Below the pieces are notes generated by a model. The model saw only the letters and a list, made by a program, of their open reading frames with translations. It had not been told where the DNA came from and ran no database searches. A stretch of 64,000 bases of DNA from Tamarix chinensis (lineage: Eukaryota; Streptophyta; Magnoliopsida; Caryophyllales; Tamaricaceae), in contig CM060174.1 in the NCBI GenBank assembly GCA_030549775.1, positions 11,698,286 to 11,762,285 of the forward strand. The letters run 5' to 3'. Positions 12,607-25,176 of the stretch are shown here, piece by piece. Made by a program: the position numbers and the translations under genes. The number at the start of each line of letters is the position of its first letter. The first letter of the stretch is position 1.

Positions 12607-13838
12607 TAGGAATTTTTATGAAATTTTTTTGGAAAGTACGTGAGTGAAGATAAAACATGCTAAAAGTGATCATGTTGATTTGAAAGGAAAACCAATCAAT
12701 TTGAAAGTGCTCTAGGCTAGTTTATGTAGGAGCATCTCTATCTCAAGAGTTAGAATATTTGAATTTAGTAACAATTTCTCTTAAAAATCTTGAACATCTT
12801 CATAATAACCCTAATAATATTTCATTAAGTGATTCTTGTAAGTATTATATATGTTGCAAGAAGAGGACATCACAAATGATATATAATGTGTAAGAAAATG
12901 ACAGCGACAGGATTAAAAAGTTGCATGGGAGATAAACCCAAAAGAAATGAAAATTAAGTATTGATAATTTCATGTAATATCATGATTAGGTTTTATGTAG
13001 CTTTGATATTTTATGTAAACTTTGTAATATCCTGTCATTGTAATTCTAACTCATTATGTATACCATATTAACATGAGTTAGTTTAACTCTTATATAATTA
13101 AGCCAGTTGATTTGGACTTAATTATATAGAGTTAAGCTCGACCTCAATGTCATATTTATATATTTATAGGCCTTGTACATTTGGTGGTGAAGACGATGAC
13201 ATTCAACCGAACACTTAATGAATAAGAGGAACAAGAGTTGAAACTCTTAGCCATGTTTCATTATATTTTTCTCTCAAGTGAGGAGTGAACTTTAGGAGTC
13301 ATTCTCTAGAGAAATTAGAGGTTTCTCTTTAGAATTTATTTTGATCTTGGAGTAGATCAAAATTTACTATTTGAATCAACATTTAAATTGTCCATCTTCA
13401 AGTTTTCTTACTTCTTTAGTCGAATTTGTTGTTCATCAAACCAAACTCAAAGGTCGTGAATTTTTTAAAGATATCCATCTATTATCTTACACATTAGTAG
13501 CCTATGCAACCTTTATGGGGCTAGGGTGCTATTAGATGGCTATCAAGTGACCCCTGCATGGTAATATATACTTAGATTTTTACAAATGGTATTAGATAAA
13601 AACTACAACTATGATTTGAACTTAGACGAGCGAGTTAGTCGCCTGGTGGAACAATTCATGGGAAAAAGTTGTAATGAGATAACTAGTAGTTGATGCACAA
13701 TGAGAATATTGTGTTCCTGACTGAGGGTGAATGCAATACCTCCAAATTGGGCATTGTGTTATAAGAATTGATATGACTACTTATATCAATATGGTATACC
13801 ATTCTTTTGGTGATTTCATTCTAAATAACTCTATAGTT
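12607..13838 (+). mobile_element. TRIM (miniature LTR retrotransposon), plus orientation, interrupted and truncated
   Basis: The 5' LTR is in two pieces (about 12607-12730 and 13499-13583), split by ~770 bp that includes a probable copia LTR. It is followed by a primer-binding-like site TGGTATTAGA near 13587. The ~148-bp internal part matches the reverse complement of the internal part at 45343-45489. A purine tract GACTGAGGGTGAA precedes a 3' LTR that starts at 13732 and is cut at about 13838 by the next LTR. It encodes no protein, as usual for TRIMs. Confidence 0.6.
12887..13493 (+). mobile_element. probable Ty1/copia-type solo LTR inside the TRIM LTR
   Basis: The ~607-bp block begins TGTGTAAGA and ends TCTTACACA, a TG...CA pair with a 9-bp perfect inverted end. 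It has a TATA-like stretch near 13156 and an A+T-rich 3' half. It fills most of a gap in the TRIM LTR. I could not find a matching 5-bp duplication (TATAA on the left, TTAGT on the right), so the limits are provisional. Confidence 0.4.
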
Positions 13839-13842
13839 GAAA

Positions 13843-16800
13843 TGCCCCAAAAATTTCTAATTTTATAAATTATATTTAAATGAGGTTTTATTAGAAAAAA
13901 ATATTTAAATAAATTATTTGTATTAAAATAAAAGGATATTTAATTAGGGAAAATCAAGAAGAGATTTATAAGTATTTTAATTAGGAGGAATTTGGGTATT
14001 TTAGCTAATTAAGGATTTTATTTTAGAAATTAATTAAACAAATTATTTTATTTAAAATAATAGGGAGAAAATAGTTTCAAATTAATATTAATTTTATAAA
14101 TAATTTAATTAGAGAAATTTAGGGTGTTTTGCTAATTAAAATGGAATTTATGAAAAATATTTTAGCCTAAAAAAGGGATTTAAATATTATTTTATTTAAA
14201 TATCCCAAATATTTTAATTAATTTAAATACCAAAACTAATTATTTTTCCCTTTTTCCTTTTTCCTTTTCTTTCTTTCTTTTTCTTTCTTTTTCTTTCTTC
14301 TTTTCTTTTTCTTTTTCCTCCCCTTTTCCCCGTTTGGGCTACCTCTCCCACAGCCCACTTCTCCTTTTTCCTTTCCTTCGGCGCGGCCCAGCCCGCACGA
14401 CCCCTTCCTTTGACTCCGCCACGCCACGTTTATGCTTAATATCACCAAAACTCGTCGCTTTATTTAATGAGCTTAACCCGTGCCCGACCGCCCGGTTTGC
14501 CTCCCTTCTTTTCTTCTCTTTTTCCCAAACCGCCCGACTTTCCCCCCATCTTCTTCTTCCTTCGCACCTGTCGTCGACGCCGCTGACCTGTGCCATTACC
14601 GCCGCCCCTGTGCCCTGGTTTTTCGCCGCCGTTGACCGACCGTTTCTCTCCTCTCTCTCCCCTGATGACCGTCGACCTTTTCACCCAACCAAATCTCCCC
14701 CATTCTCACACGTTTTCCTTCTTTTTATACGCCACCAATCCATACCCGAAACTCACTCCCCCCGGCCAACCTCGCCGCCGGTAACCCTAACCCTACCCGC
14801 CTTACCCTGTAGCCGACCCACAAAACCCTAACCTCTCCTCTAAAGCCTATAAATATCCCCCATAATAGCCCTATATCGAGCTTTTGTTTCTTACCCAGAA
14901 ATGCCCGACCTTGCCACCGCCGCTACTTCAGACGCCTCGTTCACCGTCTCCGGCGAACTTCGCCGCCTTTTCTAGCTACCTGTGCATTCCTTGCACCTCT
15001 CTCTAGCTAACCAAACCATTCATCACCCTCGATTCTTTTTGCACAATCCTCCCCGACTATGCGAACTTCCCTTCTCGACTAACCTGTTTTCCGGCCCCCG
15101 CCACCCTTTGCGCCGCCCTTAGCCACCTCTTCTGCCATTTCTGCCTATTCTTTCACCTCCAATTAAAATCTTCTGCAGACCCTCCTCTATCTCCCCATAC
15201 CTTTATTTTCCTCTTTCTCCCTCTCCTACTCTCTCTTTCTCCTTCTCCTCCATTCGGCCACCACCATCGCCGTCGTGCGCCACCACCTTTGGCTGCGCCG
15301 CCACCCTCATTCTGTCCATCTCCTTCTGGGAAACTCAAAACACCCCAGCTCCCATCTTAATTCTCCCTATCTTATTCCTAGCATGCAACTTTCCCCTCTT
15401 TCTTTTCTTTTTCCGGCCACCGCCGCCGTCGCCGTGAACTACCGCCAGTGCCGCCTACCCCCACCAGCCTATGGTTGAACCCTAGACCCTCTTAGCTATT
15501 TTCCCTATTTTTATAACCGTTAAATTATTTTATTTCAATTATTTGCATATAAATACTATTATTATTACTCTTAGTATTTATATTTTTAATATGTATTATT
15601 ATTATTATTAATGTTTTTTATTATTATTTATGTTGAGGGCTGAAGCCTATTGTATTTTAATTCTATTTTACTATTATTCTTCTTATTATTTATGTATTTA
15701 CTATTATTAATATTAAAATGTTATAAGTATAATTATTATTATTATTCCTATTTCAAATTTCCATTATTCTTATTCCATTATTATTAATACAAATATTTTA
15801 ACATTAGTTTTTCTATTAATGTATTATTATTATTATTATTATTATTTCATCACTATTATTATTACTAAATTTGGTTATTTAATTTACTAATATTATTATT
15901 AGTAGTAGTATTTTAGTAAAAGGGATGAAGCCCTTATTTTACTATGTTTTTGAGTAATGTCCTTCTTATTATTATTGTTACTATTTTTATTAACCTTATT
16001 ATTATTAATATCGATATTGTTTTTGGTATTTTTGCTATTATTATTTTAATATTTTATCAAAAGCCTAGTCTTATATTGGGTTAGTGTTTAATAGTATTTT
16101 TGATAGGAGGGAGTCTAATTTTAGCTTTTCCCTCATAATAGGTGAGACCAATCAAAGCCCTAAGGAGGCATGGGAGTGTGCTCCAAGACCGGTGTCATTT
16201 TAGGTAAGGGTGTTACTAAGGCCATTGTGTGCTTATGTGCATTATGTGCTTCGCATGCTATGTATCCTATATTTATTACTATTAATTATTTTATATGTGG
16301 TATGACATGGAGTTGAAGTATGTTTTTGTATGGCATGTGTACTATATGTATGTGATGATATGTGTTGTGACCCTGTAAGACATGCATGAGAGGATGTCGA
16401 TGTGGTTTGTGTGGGAGAAAGGATGAAAAAGGAGGACGGGGAAAGAAGTTGACTAAGGGAAGTGAGTTGACCTAATTTTATGGTTTTATAAGGAATAATC
16501 TAATGTATGGTTTTATGTGGAAGAATACAATTTATGGTTTTATGCGGAGCATATAATATATGGTTTTATTTGGGAGAATGTAATTTATGACGTTATATGG
16601 GAAAATCGAATTTATAGTGTGTTTGGGAGAACCTAATCTATGATGTTAATTGGGAGAATCTAATTTATGATGTTATATGGGAGAATCGAAATAATGGTTT
16701 GTTCGGGAGAATCTAATTTATGATGTTATTTGGGAGAATATAATTTATGATATTATATGGCAGAATCTAATTTATGATTTGATTGGGAGAATCTAATTTA

Positions 16801-17250
16801 TGATTTGTTTGGGGGAATCCAATTTATGGTTTTCTAGGGAGATTCTAATTTATGATTATATGTGGGAGAATCTAACTTATTGTCTTGTATGGAAAAATCT
16901 AATTTGTGGTTATGAATGGGAGAATCTAATAAATTGTAAGGTAAGGACGAATCTTTGGGTTTTATATGGTTTGAATTTAGGTTTGGTATGGTTGAATCTT
17001 TGTTTTTGTGTAGATTGAATTTAGGGTTTTGTATGGCGGAATCATGGTTTGTATGGTGGTATTTATGGTTGTATGGTGGTATTAGGGTTTGCATGGTGAT
17101 ATTTATGGTTTGTATGGTGGTATTAGGGTTGTATGGTGGTATTTATAGTTGTATGGTCGTATTAGGGTTTACATGGTGGCATTGATGGTTGAATGGCGGT
17201 ATTAGGGTTTGCATGGTTGAATTTAGGGTTTCACGTAGAATTTTAGGGTA
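13843..17250 (+). mobile_element. long LTR of probable Ty3/gypsy retrotransposon, 3'-truncated
   Basis: It begins at TGCCCCAAAA and truncates the TRIM. The layout matches other long LTRs in this window: an A+T-rich lead (13843-14230), a pyrimidine-rich tract with open frames but no family motifs (14240-15480), a TATA-like TATAAATATCCCC near 14849, then ATT-rich sequence. At 16180-16230 there is a block with GACCGGTGTCATTTTAGGTAAG, echoed near 58110. A minisatellite follows (16475-17240). The usual LTR end TGTTACA and internal gag-pol were not found. Ty3/gypsy assignment is inferred from LTR style only. Confidence 0.55.
16475..17240 (+). repeat. minisatellite inside long LTR
   Basis: From about 16475 to 16940 a 26-28-bp unit of the form GGGAGAATCTAATTTATGAT plus a variable TTTG/GTTAT tail is repeated in tandem. 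From about 17035 to 17215 the unit changes to ~20 bp, alternating GTATGGTGGTATTTATGGTT and GTATGGTGGTATTAGGGTTT. Confidence 0.85.
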
Positions 17251-19430
17251 GAAATAAAAAATTATTTTTAACTTTTTCAAAAATATTTTCTTTTAAAAAT
17301 AACAATTTATAAGTAAAATTATTTTCTCTTAAAATTAGAGGGAGTATAGATTAGTAATTATGCAGAACATGTTAGCCATAGGCCAAAAGCTATAGTTAAA
17401 TCATTGTAAATGAAACTATAATAACATCAAACAACATGTTTTTTCTTTACACATTTTAATATTAGTACTATTTTAGAAAATAAAGTAAATACTTGTCTTA
17501 GTGATACTGTAGCTTTAAATATATATTTTAGAAAAACAATAGATCATATAGATTAAAAATGATTAACAATACTTTGGTTAGCCAACTTATCCCTTTCATC
17601 TTATAAGAATATTATTTGAATCAAGTTATATTCACCAACAACTTAGCCCTTCTTATTTCCCTTACAACATAATAGATACCATTATTTAATTTTTGGGGTA
17701 GTTTATGTTATCATATAATTTTTTGTTTGATCAAGATATTTAAATTCCTAAAAGAATTATAATATTTTATTATTTTTTAAATAATTTTAGTTAATTTTCA
17801 TTTTTTTACTTTGAAAAATATGAATTAAATTACATACATATTAGTTCATAATAGCTAATTCTTAAAATAACAAGGCCACTATGAAGAATTAGTATTTATG
17901 TTAGAAGCAAGTGACATGATAATCATATGGTTTGAGACATCAGTTTTAAACATGAGAAGATACTAGCATGAATCTCTAATGTGGAGGTTTTTTACACCTT
18001 TAATGTGATTGCAATGATTTATATTTATTTTTATTAGCTTCCTTGAAAATATTAATAATTATTATGTTGAGAAACCTTTAACCAAGTTGTGCCACATTAA
18101 TTACATGCAAATAAAATAAATACTTACATTATACTCTACTATTCAACATTTATTTGACATCCTTGGTATTATCATGAGAAAATATGGTGACCATAATTTA
18201 TGGGCATAACTATTATTATATTATATTTAATAGATAATAAAAAATCATTTATTTTAATATAATAATATCTTTCGTATGTAAAAATAAATCACCTATAATT
18301 TAAAGACAAACTTTGATCATTGATATCTATAAATATATATTAATAAAAAAATTGATATTACAAAAATATTTTTTAATATGAATATAAAATTTTTTATATC
18401 ATAATATATTATATTTTAAAAGAAACTAAATGTTAAAGTTTCTCATTACATTACGATGTGACTTGTTTTTACATACATAGGAAATATAGATTAAATAGTT
18501 ACATTAGTTAAAATTTACCTTTGCCATCAAATATTTTAACTTGAGGGAAAAATTTATCCTTCATAAGTTAAAATATAAGGATAATTGTAAAGCTTTATAA
18601 AGTTAAAAGATAAGGATAATTGTAAAGTTTTATTAAAAAAAATAACGAATCGTATTGACTAAAATTAAATTAAATATTTATTTTAAAACGAGTTATCAAA
18701 TAACTAAATAAGTTGTAGTCATTTTAAATGTTTGTACATAGTTTTTTTATATTTTTCTAAGTTTATACATAGGAAATATTTTATTATTCTTAATGAATTA
18801 TATAAGTATAATTTTAAGACTGTTTTTATTAATTTTTTTTTAAAAATATACAAATTAACAGCATAATTTTTTTTATACGAATAAAGTACTTTATATTAGT
18901 AATTATGAAGTATAATTTGGTCAACTAATGATGTTTAACTTAGTAATTAAATATTATTAGCTTATAGGTATTAGATGTTTTCGATTTAAATATTTTTTAT
19001 TCTTTCTAAATATTATTATGCTTTTATAATGTTGGTATGAGAATTTATTCTTTATAAATCCTATGAATCTAAAAAACTAGTACACTTTCGGATACTAGTT
19101 TCGAAACATGGGATGCACCTTTTTAACATAATTATGTTATGATGCCATAATTTAGTCTTTAGACACTTATGTTCGGACTGGAACCCTCTGGACCTACTAT
19201 AAGCTCCAAAGTACAACATGGTCCATATATTCCATTTAATGAACACCCAATTTCCTCGTTAGCCTTGTTTCATTCCGAAATCGAGCACCACCTATAATTT
19301 AAAGCACTTCTGTGCCTGCAAACACAGTCACACCGCACTCCGTAGTGTACGGTCCTAAATATCCTGCTTCCTCTGATGCAAAATTTACAGCATTCGATTT
19401 CGTTTGAATTCAATTCTCTGGTGTATAAAT
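17250..19430. other. A+T-rich spacer upstream of the PP2A B' gene
   Basis: No coding homology or clear element was recognised. The last part (about 19050-19430) has more balanced composition and probably includes the promoter of the PP2A B' gene. A TATA box could not be chosen with confidence. Confidence 0.4.
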
Positions 19431-19439
19431 TATAGATAC

Positions 19440-20491
19440 CGAGGCGACAATTTTTTTTCCGCAACGAGGAACCGTAACTACGGCGGACTCAGCCACGCTC
19501 TCTTCTGCTTGTCTAGTGCTCCTTAGCGTTCGATTGCAAGTAAAATTCCCTCTCTGTCTCTCTCTCTAACCTTGCATTGTCAAATTTTGTTTTCGATGTT
19601 TCTTTTCTCCTTATGTGATAGCAAGTCTCTCTTTCTCTTTCAATTTTTAATTTTTCTACGTTATTGAAATCCACCATACCTAACCATGTACCCTATAACT
19701 TTGGTATCTGAAAATTTCCCATATTCTTTTCGTTGAGTTTTAGTGTGTAATTCTCTATGTACCTCGTCCTCATTGTGAATTAGTTTAGTTGATATGCTAA
19801 TTCGGTTTGAAACGAAATGCAGATATAAAGAGTGTGGTGATAATGAATGGTTTATACTTCTTATTAATGCCCTTATGTTAAAATAGGAAAAGGAAGAATT
19901 AGACTTCAATTTGTACGTACAGATAGAAGCTGATTTCCTGATTTCTGATTAATTTTGAATTTATTATTATTGTTTTTTTAATATTCAGGTTTCAAATTCG
20001 AATATTTTCTGTGTATAAAACTACCTGCACCAAAGTCTGTCACCTGGGCTCGCTCGAGTTCGGTTCATTGAGATTAGGGTCATCTGGCACGTTATGTGAG
20101 ATGGGTTTTTCTGTATTTGGATGCCAAGATTTGCAGCTGGGTTTCTATTCACATATCTGATGGAAGGGGTAACATCCCGTTTGGAGTGTTAGACAGTGAG
20201 GATTTTATTTGTGTTTCCAGTTTGATTCTGATTTTCATTAGAATGGCATGAAACTGTTATGTCTATTTCATTTCGATTGACTAATCTTGGTGGGTCATAT
20301 AAAAGGGAATTTGTTGTAGAATTTATTCTGGCTGCGGGTACAGCTTTGAAGGGAAACATTTGGGCTTGCTCTTACATGGTTCCTATCCTGGGTAATAGTA
20401 TATTGTGTTATTTGACAGAGTCTGTTGGTTCAACTATTAGTTCTTGAAGGACTAGAAATTGCTTGCTCCTTTTTTATTTATTGAATAAGCT
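19440..20491 (+). promoter_or_regulatory. probable 5' UTR, with intron, of the PP2A B' gene
   Basis: A donor-like CAAG|GTAAAAT-type site (actual sequence GCAAGTAAAAT near 19536) is followed by CT-rich sequence. Acceptor-like TTCAG and TTTCCAG sites lie near 19989 and 20220, suggesting a spliced leader. Plant B' genes commonly have an intron in the 5' UTR. In-frame TAA at 20486-20488 closes the frame just before the chosen ATG. Exact exon limits are inferred. Confidence 0.4.
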
Positions 20492-23452
20492 ATGTTTAAG
20501 CAATTTCTCAGTAAGATTCCTAGGAAGTCTTCAAAGTCATCTGAGAATCGGGATCACAAAGGACTTCCTGATACCATCGCCAATACATCCACCAGTGCAA
20601 GAAAAAGTGATTATGGAAGTAAAAACTATGAGAAGCATAATGGTGTAGCTCCTCCAGGCTCTCATGGTGTTTCAAATAAAGGAAAAAATCAAGGGAAGAA
20701 AAAGTCCATTATTGATTCAAAGATGAATGCTTTGTCACTGTCATCTTATGAAGCTTTACCGGGTTTTAAAGATGTTTCTAGCTCAGAGAGGCAAAATCTG
20801 TTCTTTAGAAAGCTTAATATGTGTTGTGTTTTATTTGACTTCACTGACCCAACAAAGAATCTTAAGGAAAAAGAGATAAAGCGGCAGACTTTGTTAGAGC
20901 TGGTTGACTATGTTTCTTCTACAAATGGGAAGTTTTCCGAGATGGTGATGCAGGAAGTCATAAAAATGGTATCCGTGAACATATTTAGGTCTCCTGCCTC
21001 CCAACCCCGGGAAAATAAAGTAATAGAAGCATTTGATGTTGAAGAGGATGAGCCTTTGATGGATCCTACTTGGCCTCATTTGCAGATAGTATATGAGCTT
21101 CTATTGAGGTTTGTTGCCTCTCCAGAAACCGAAGCAAAATTGGCAAAAAGATATATTGATCACTCTTTTGTTCTTAAGTTGCTGGATCTTTTTGATTCTG
21201 AAGATCCCCGAGAAAGAGAATACTTGAAGACCATTCTACATCGCATCTATGGAAAATTTATGGTATACCGTCCTTTTATTAGAAAATCAATTAACAATAT
21301 TTTTTATCAATTTATCTTTGAGACAGAGAAGCACAATGGGATTGCTGAGCTTCTGGAAATATTGGGTAGTATAGTCAATGGGTTTGCTCTACCATTAAAA
21401 GAAGAGCACAAACTATTTCTTGTTAGGGCGCTGATACCTTTGCATAAACCTAGATGCTTAGCGATGTACCATCAGCAGTTGTCTTATTGCATTACACAGT
21501 TTGTGGAGAAGGACTGCAAGCTTGCTGATACTGTCATAAGAGGGTTATTGAAATATTGGCCAATCACCAATAGTTCAAAGGAAGTGATGTTTTTAAGTGA
21601 ACTTGAAGAAATTCTAGAGGCAACCCAAATGCCTGAATTTCAGCGCTGTGTAGTGCCCTTGTTTTGCAGAGTTGCACGCTGCTTGAACAATCCTCACTTC
21701 CAGGTAATAAGATTTATTGATATCTTTCTTGTTCATATTTGAGCAATGTATGCTTTAGCTTGCTCCATATCTTTGATTTAGATTATTCTTTACTTTTCCT
21801 TCATTTAATTTCTAGCTGGTGCCAGTTTGTCACCATCCCTTAAATGAGGATCACTCTTCACAAATCTCTAACTTTATATGGCTCTTGCAGTCTTACTTCA
21901 TCAATTTGTCATCTCCTTTGCATGTATTTTGCTCGTGTTTATTTGCATCAATAGTAGTTCTGGTATATGTTTTCCTACAGTGTCCATCACTGGACAGAAG
22001 TTTAGGCTGCTTATGTTTGTGACTTGCTCTCGTTTGTTTGCTTCAATAGTAATTCTGCTTATGTTTGGTTATCTGTTTCAATAGTAGTTTTTCAATTTAT
22101 GTGATGTTCGGATGTCAGTTTTCTTAATGAAACCTCTTATTATTATGTACTCTTATTTGGCTGAAATATGTATTCTCTACAATATGGATAGTCTTATCCT
22201 TCCCTAACATATCATCAATAAGCTGCCATTTTCTTACTCTGGAATTATGAAGAGAGATAGCCTATCATCAGTTTCATTATTTTTTATTTAAGTTTCATAC
22301 ACAACTGGGAAGAGAGTGGATAAGACATAAGAGATGAATAAGGCGAGGATATTAGTCATTCTAAATCCCTTTTTTACTTGATTGTTGCCTTTTTCACATT
22401 TCGTATCAACTTAGTTACGTATGATTTTCTAAAACTTTTCCCAACTATCAATTATTGCCAAGTAATGTTAGGCCAAAGGCTGGTGGCAACAGTAGAATCT
22501 GCTAGAAAACAGAGAGGTTTCTGTTGCTTTCTCATCCTCATTATAGATTAACAGCATGATGAACATTGGCTTTTCTAGTTACATTCTCATTCCAGATAGT
22601 AGAAGGAAGAAAGAAAACCCCTAGAAGAAAAAGGTGTGAAAACACAAAAGGCTACACAGTTATGGCTGCCAAATTGTATTTCCTGGAAACTTTACAGATG
22701 GACATAACTAATCTAGTTGAGACTTCCTGCCATCCAGAGGCAGTTGCTTCACTTTGCATCTGTGATTGCAATTAAAGCTATTGTTTGTTTCCTTATGGAG
22801 CACCTTTATAGCCAATGTTGAGCCTGAAAAGCAGCCAATATCTACGACTGAGGAAGTTAAAAGTTGTTTTGTTGTGAACCTGCGGCCTGATCCTTCACAA
22901 ATATATGTTCCTGTCGTTGCAGTTTAACATGACTACTTCGGGCACTAACAATGTGGTTAACGAAGTAGTCAGGATGTGCTGGTGATAGGTTATCATTATG
23001 TGTGCATCCCTGTGTCATATCTAGTCCAGTGTTTGCTTGAGAGTGATTCTTTTTACGGTTCTTGAATTTCTGTATTTTGTTTTTTCCAGGTGGCGGAGAG
23101 AGCCTTGTTCCTTTGGAACAACAATCACATTGAGAACTTAATCAAACAAAATCTGCATGTTATATTGCCCATTATCCTCCCTGCACTAGAAAGAAATGCC
23201 AGGAATCATTGGAATCAAGCTGTCCATGGCTTAACCTTGAATGTGTGCAAAATCTTGTCAGACCTTGCCCCTGAGCTTTACGACGAGTATCTACTTAAGT
23301 TCCAAGAAAATGAGATGAAGGAAGAGGAACTGAGAACTAAACGAGAAGTAGCATGGAAGAGGTTGGAAGACGCCGCTGCAAAGAAAGCAACAAGCAACGA
23401 ACCAGTGCTTGTACTTCCTTCTACAGGAGTGGCGCGCACCACCTCTTTTTAG
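20492..23452 (+). CDS. PP2A regulatory subunit B' (B56 family), 524 aa, two coding exons
   Basis: This is a B' regulatory subunit of protein phosphatase 2A, which directs the catalytic dimer to substrates. Exon 1 is 20492-21703 (404 codons, ending ...NNPHFQ at CAG|GTAATA). The intron is 21704-23089, ending TTTTTCCAG. Exon 2 is 23090-23452, starting [14 protein letters not shown], so the frame is kept across the junction. The start [17 protein letters not shown] is the usual B' N-terminus, and an in-frame stop lies two codons upstream. A variable, basic N-terminal ~90 residues precede the B56 HEAT-repeat domain (about 95-500). Landmarks are [55 protein letters not shown] and [17 protein letters not shown] Lys/Glu-rich tail ends VARTTSF. 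Length fits the family (about 500-550 aa). The intron before VAERALFLW is a position I know from other plant B' genes. I do not assign a subtype letter. Confidence 0.95.
22930..22973. repeat. inverted repeat in the PP2A B' intron
   Basis: An 11-bp perfect inverted repeat, TGACTACTTCG ... CGAAGTAGTCA, is separated by about 20 bases. It could form a hairpin in the pre-mRNA. No function is assigned. Confidence 0.6.
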
Positions 23453-24060
23453 GTATTGAACACAGAGAGTATAGATTATTTTCTTTCTCCCTTGTGTAGG
23501 CTAGCGGCTGCAATTTTCTTTGACGGGTAATGACCTGTGGACTGATCAATCGAATGGGTGTCTGATACATATATGTTGAATGATGGTTTATATTTATGAT
23601 AATTGCGGATACCGTTTAATTTTAAACATCTTTGGGGCTCCCGTGGTGTTATTTATGATGGTAGAGACTGCATAATAATAGAACACTACTACAGGTGAAC
23701 CGGCCCTTTCTATCCACCAGTTTCATGGATTTACTTCTGTATTATTAGAATTATAAATAAACATGGTCCTTGGGTTGGTTTATAATGAATCAAATTTATC
23801 CAATATTTTATCCGTCAAAATTTACCTAGAGATATTGAATTATAACGATGCTCCTAAAATATTGAGACAATTGTTGGCTGCTATAAATTCTCAATCGGGT
23901 TATCTGGAAATAGGAGTTGAAAATTATCATTTCAAAATCATGGTGTTCAAATGATGTTAGCATTTAGCATCTTGAGTAGTGAATCGTAGGTCAATCAGAC
24001 TCGGTATGATGGCATAACTTGTTCACACAAATGTGAATGGTTTATAACTATCTTATTAAG
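23453..24060 (+). other. 3' UTR and flank of the PP2A B' gene
   Basis: This follows the TAG stop. A+T-rich sequence with several AATAAA-like words (for example near 23754) is consistent with a plant 3' UTR and polyadenylation region. A 63-codon open frame at 23763 has no recognisable domain and was not called. Confidence 0.4.
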
Positions 24061-25112
24061 CTTAACTAATTATATTTTCCCGTACAATGCACGGGTGGTG
24101 TATTAATTATTTATATATTATTATATAAGAGATGAATAGTTTAACAATTTAATTAATATGGAGAAAATGAATAGTTAGCTGTATATGTTCGAGTAATTAA
24201 TTAATTAAATACTTAATTAATACTTGATTAATATGTATTGTTTGACATATGTGCAACATATGAATAGTTATATGCATTTATTGCATGTAGGATATGAATA
24301 GTTATGCTGTATTAATGACAGAAGATGAATAGTTATATGAATTTGCTGTTCGCATGAGATGAATAGTTGCATTCATATATTCATTAGTTTGACAATTCAA
24401 TTAATATGTAGGAGATGAATAGTTGGTTGCATATGTTCAAGTAATTAATTAAGAAAATACTTGATTAATATGTATTGTTTGACATATGTGCAGCAGATGA
24501 ATAGTTACATTCATATATTCAGTAGTTTTACAACTCAATTAATACGCAAGAGATGAATAGTTAGCTGCATATTTTTAGATAATTAATTAAGAAAATTCTT
24601 GATTAATATGTGTTGATCGACATATGTGTAATAGATGAATATCTCAATTAATACGCAGGAGATGAATATCATTTTGTTGTTATACAGCGTAGGAGATGAA
24701 TAGTTTGACAAATCAATTAATACGCAGAAGTATTTCATCATTTATTTGACCTTATTAATTAGTAATAATATATGACAATGATAATATATGATTAGTAATA
24801 ATAGGTATAGTTTAGGCGGAAAAATTTGTCTATATATTGTCTGCTAAACAACTCTATTTTTTTTAATAACTAATGTTATTGGTTCTATTATTAGTTTTTT
24901 TTAATAATTATTATATTATTAATCATGATAATATTCATAATAGTAATAATCAATTATATTAATATTCATTATTATCATAATAATAATTATCATTATTATA
25001 TTATAAATAATGATAATAGTAATTATCAAAATTATATGAATAATTATATTAGTATTAGTTATATTAATAGTTATAATTATTATAGCTATATTAATAATAA
25101 TAGTCATTTTAT

Positions 25113-25176
<64 letters not shown>

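Noticed and set aside
14334..14831. Long open frame in C+T-rich sequence (165 codons)
   Set aside because: Pro/Ser/Leu-rich translation with overlapping open frames on both strands, no domain, and it lies in the pyrimidine-rich leader of an LTR.
17035..17240. TTAGGG-like words suggesting interstitial telomere repeat
   Set aside because: They occur once per ~40 bp inside a GTATGGTGGTATTAGGGTTT minisatellite, not as contiguous TTTAGGG units.
23763..23954. 63-codon open frame after the PP2A B' gene
   Set aside because: No homology, no splice or promoter context, and within the likely 3' flank.
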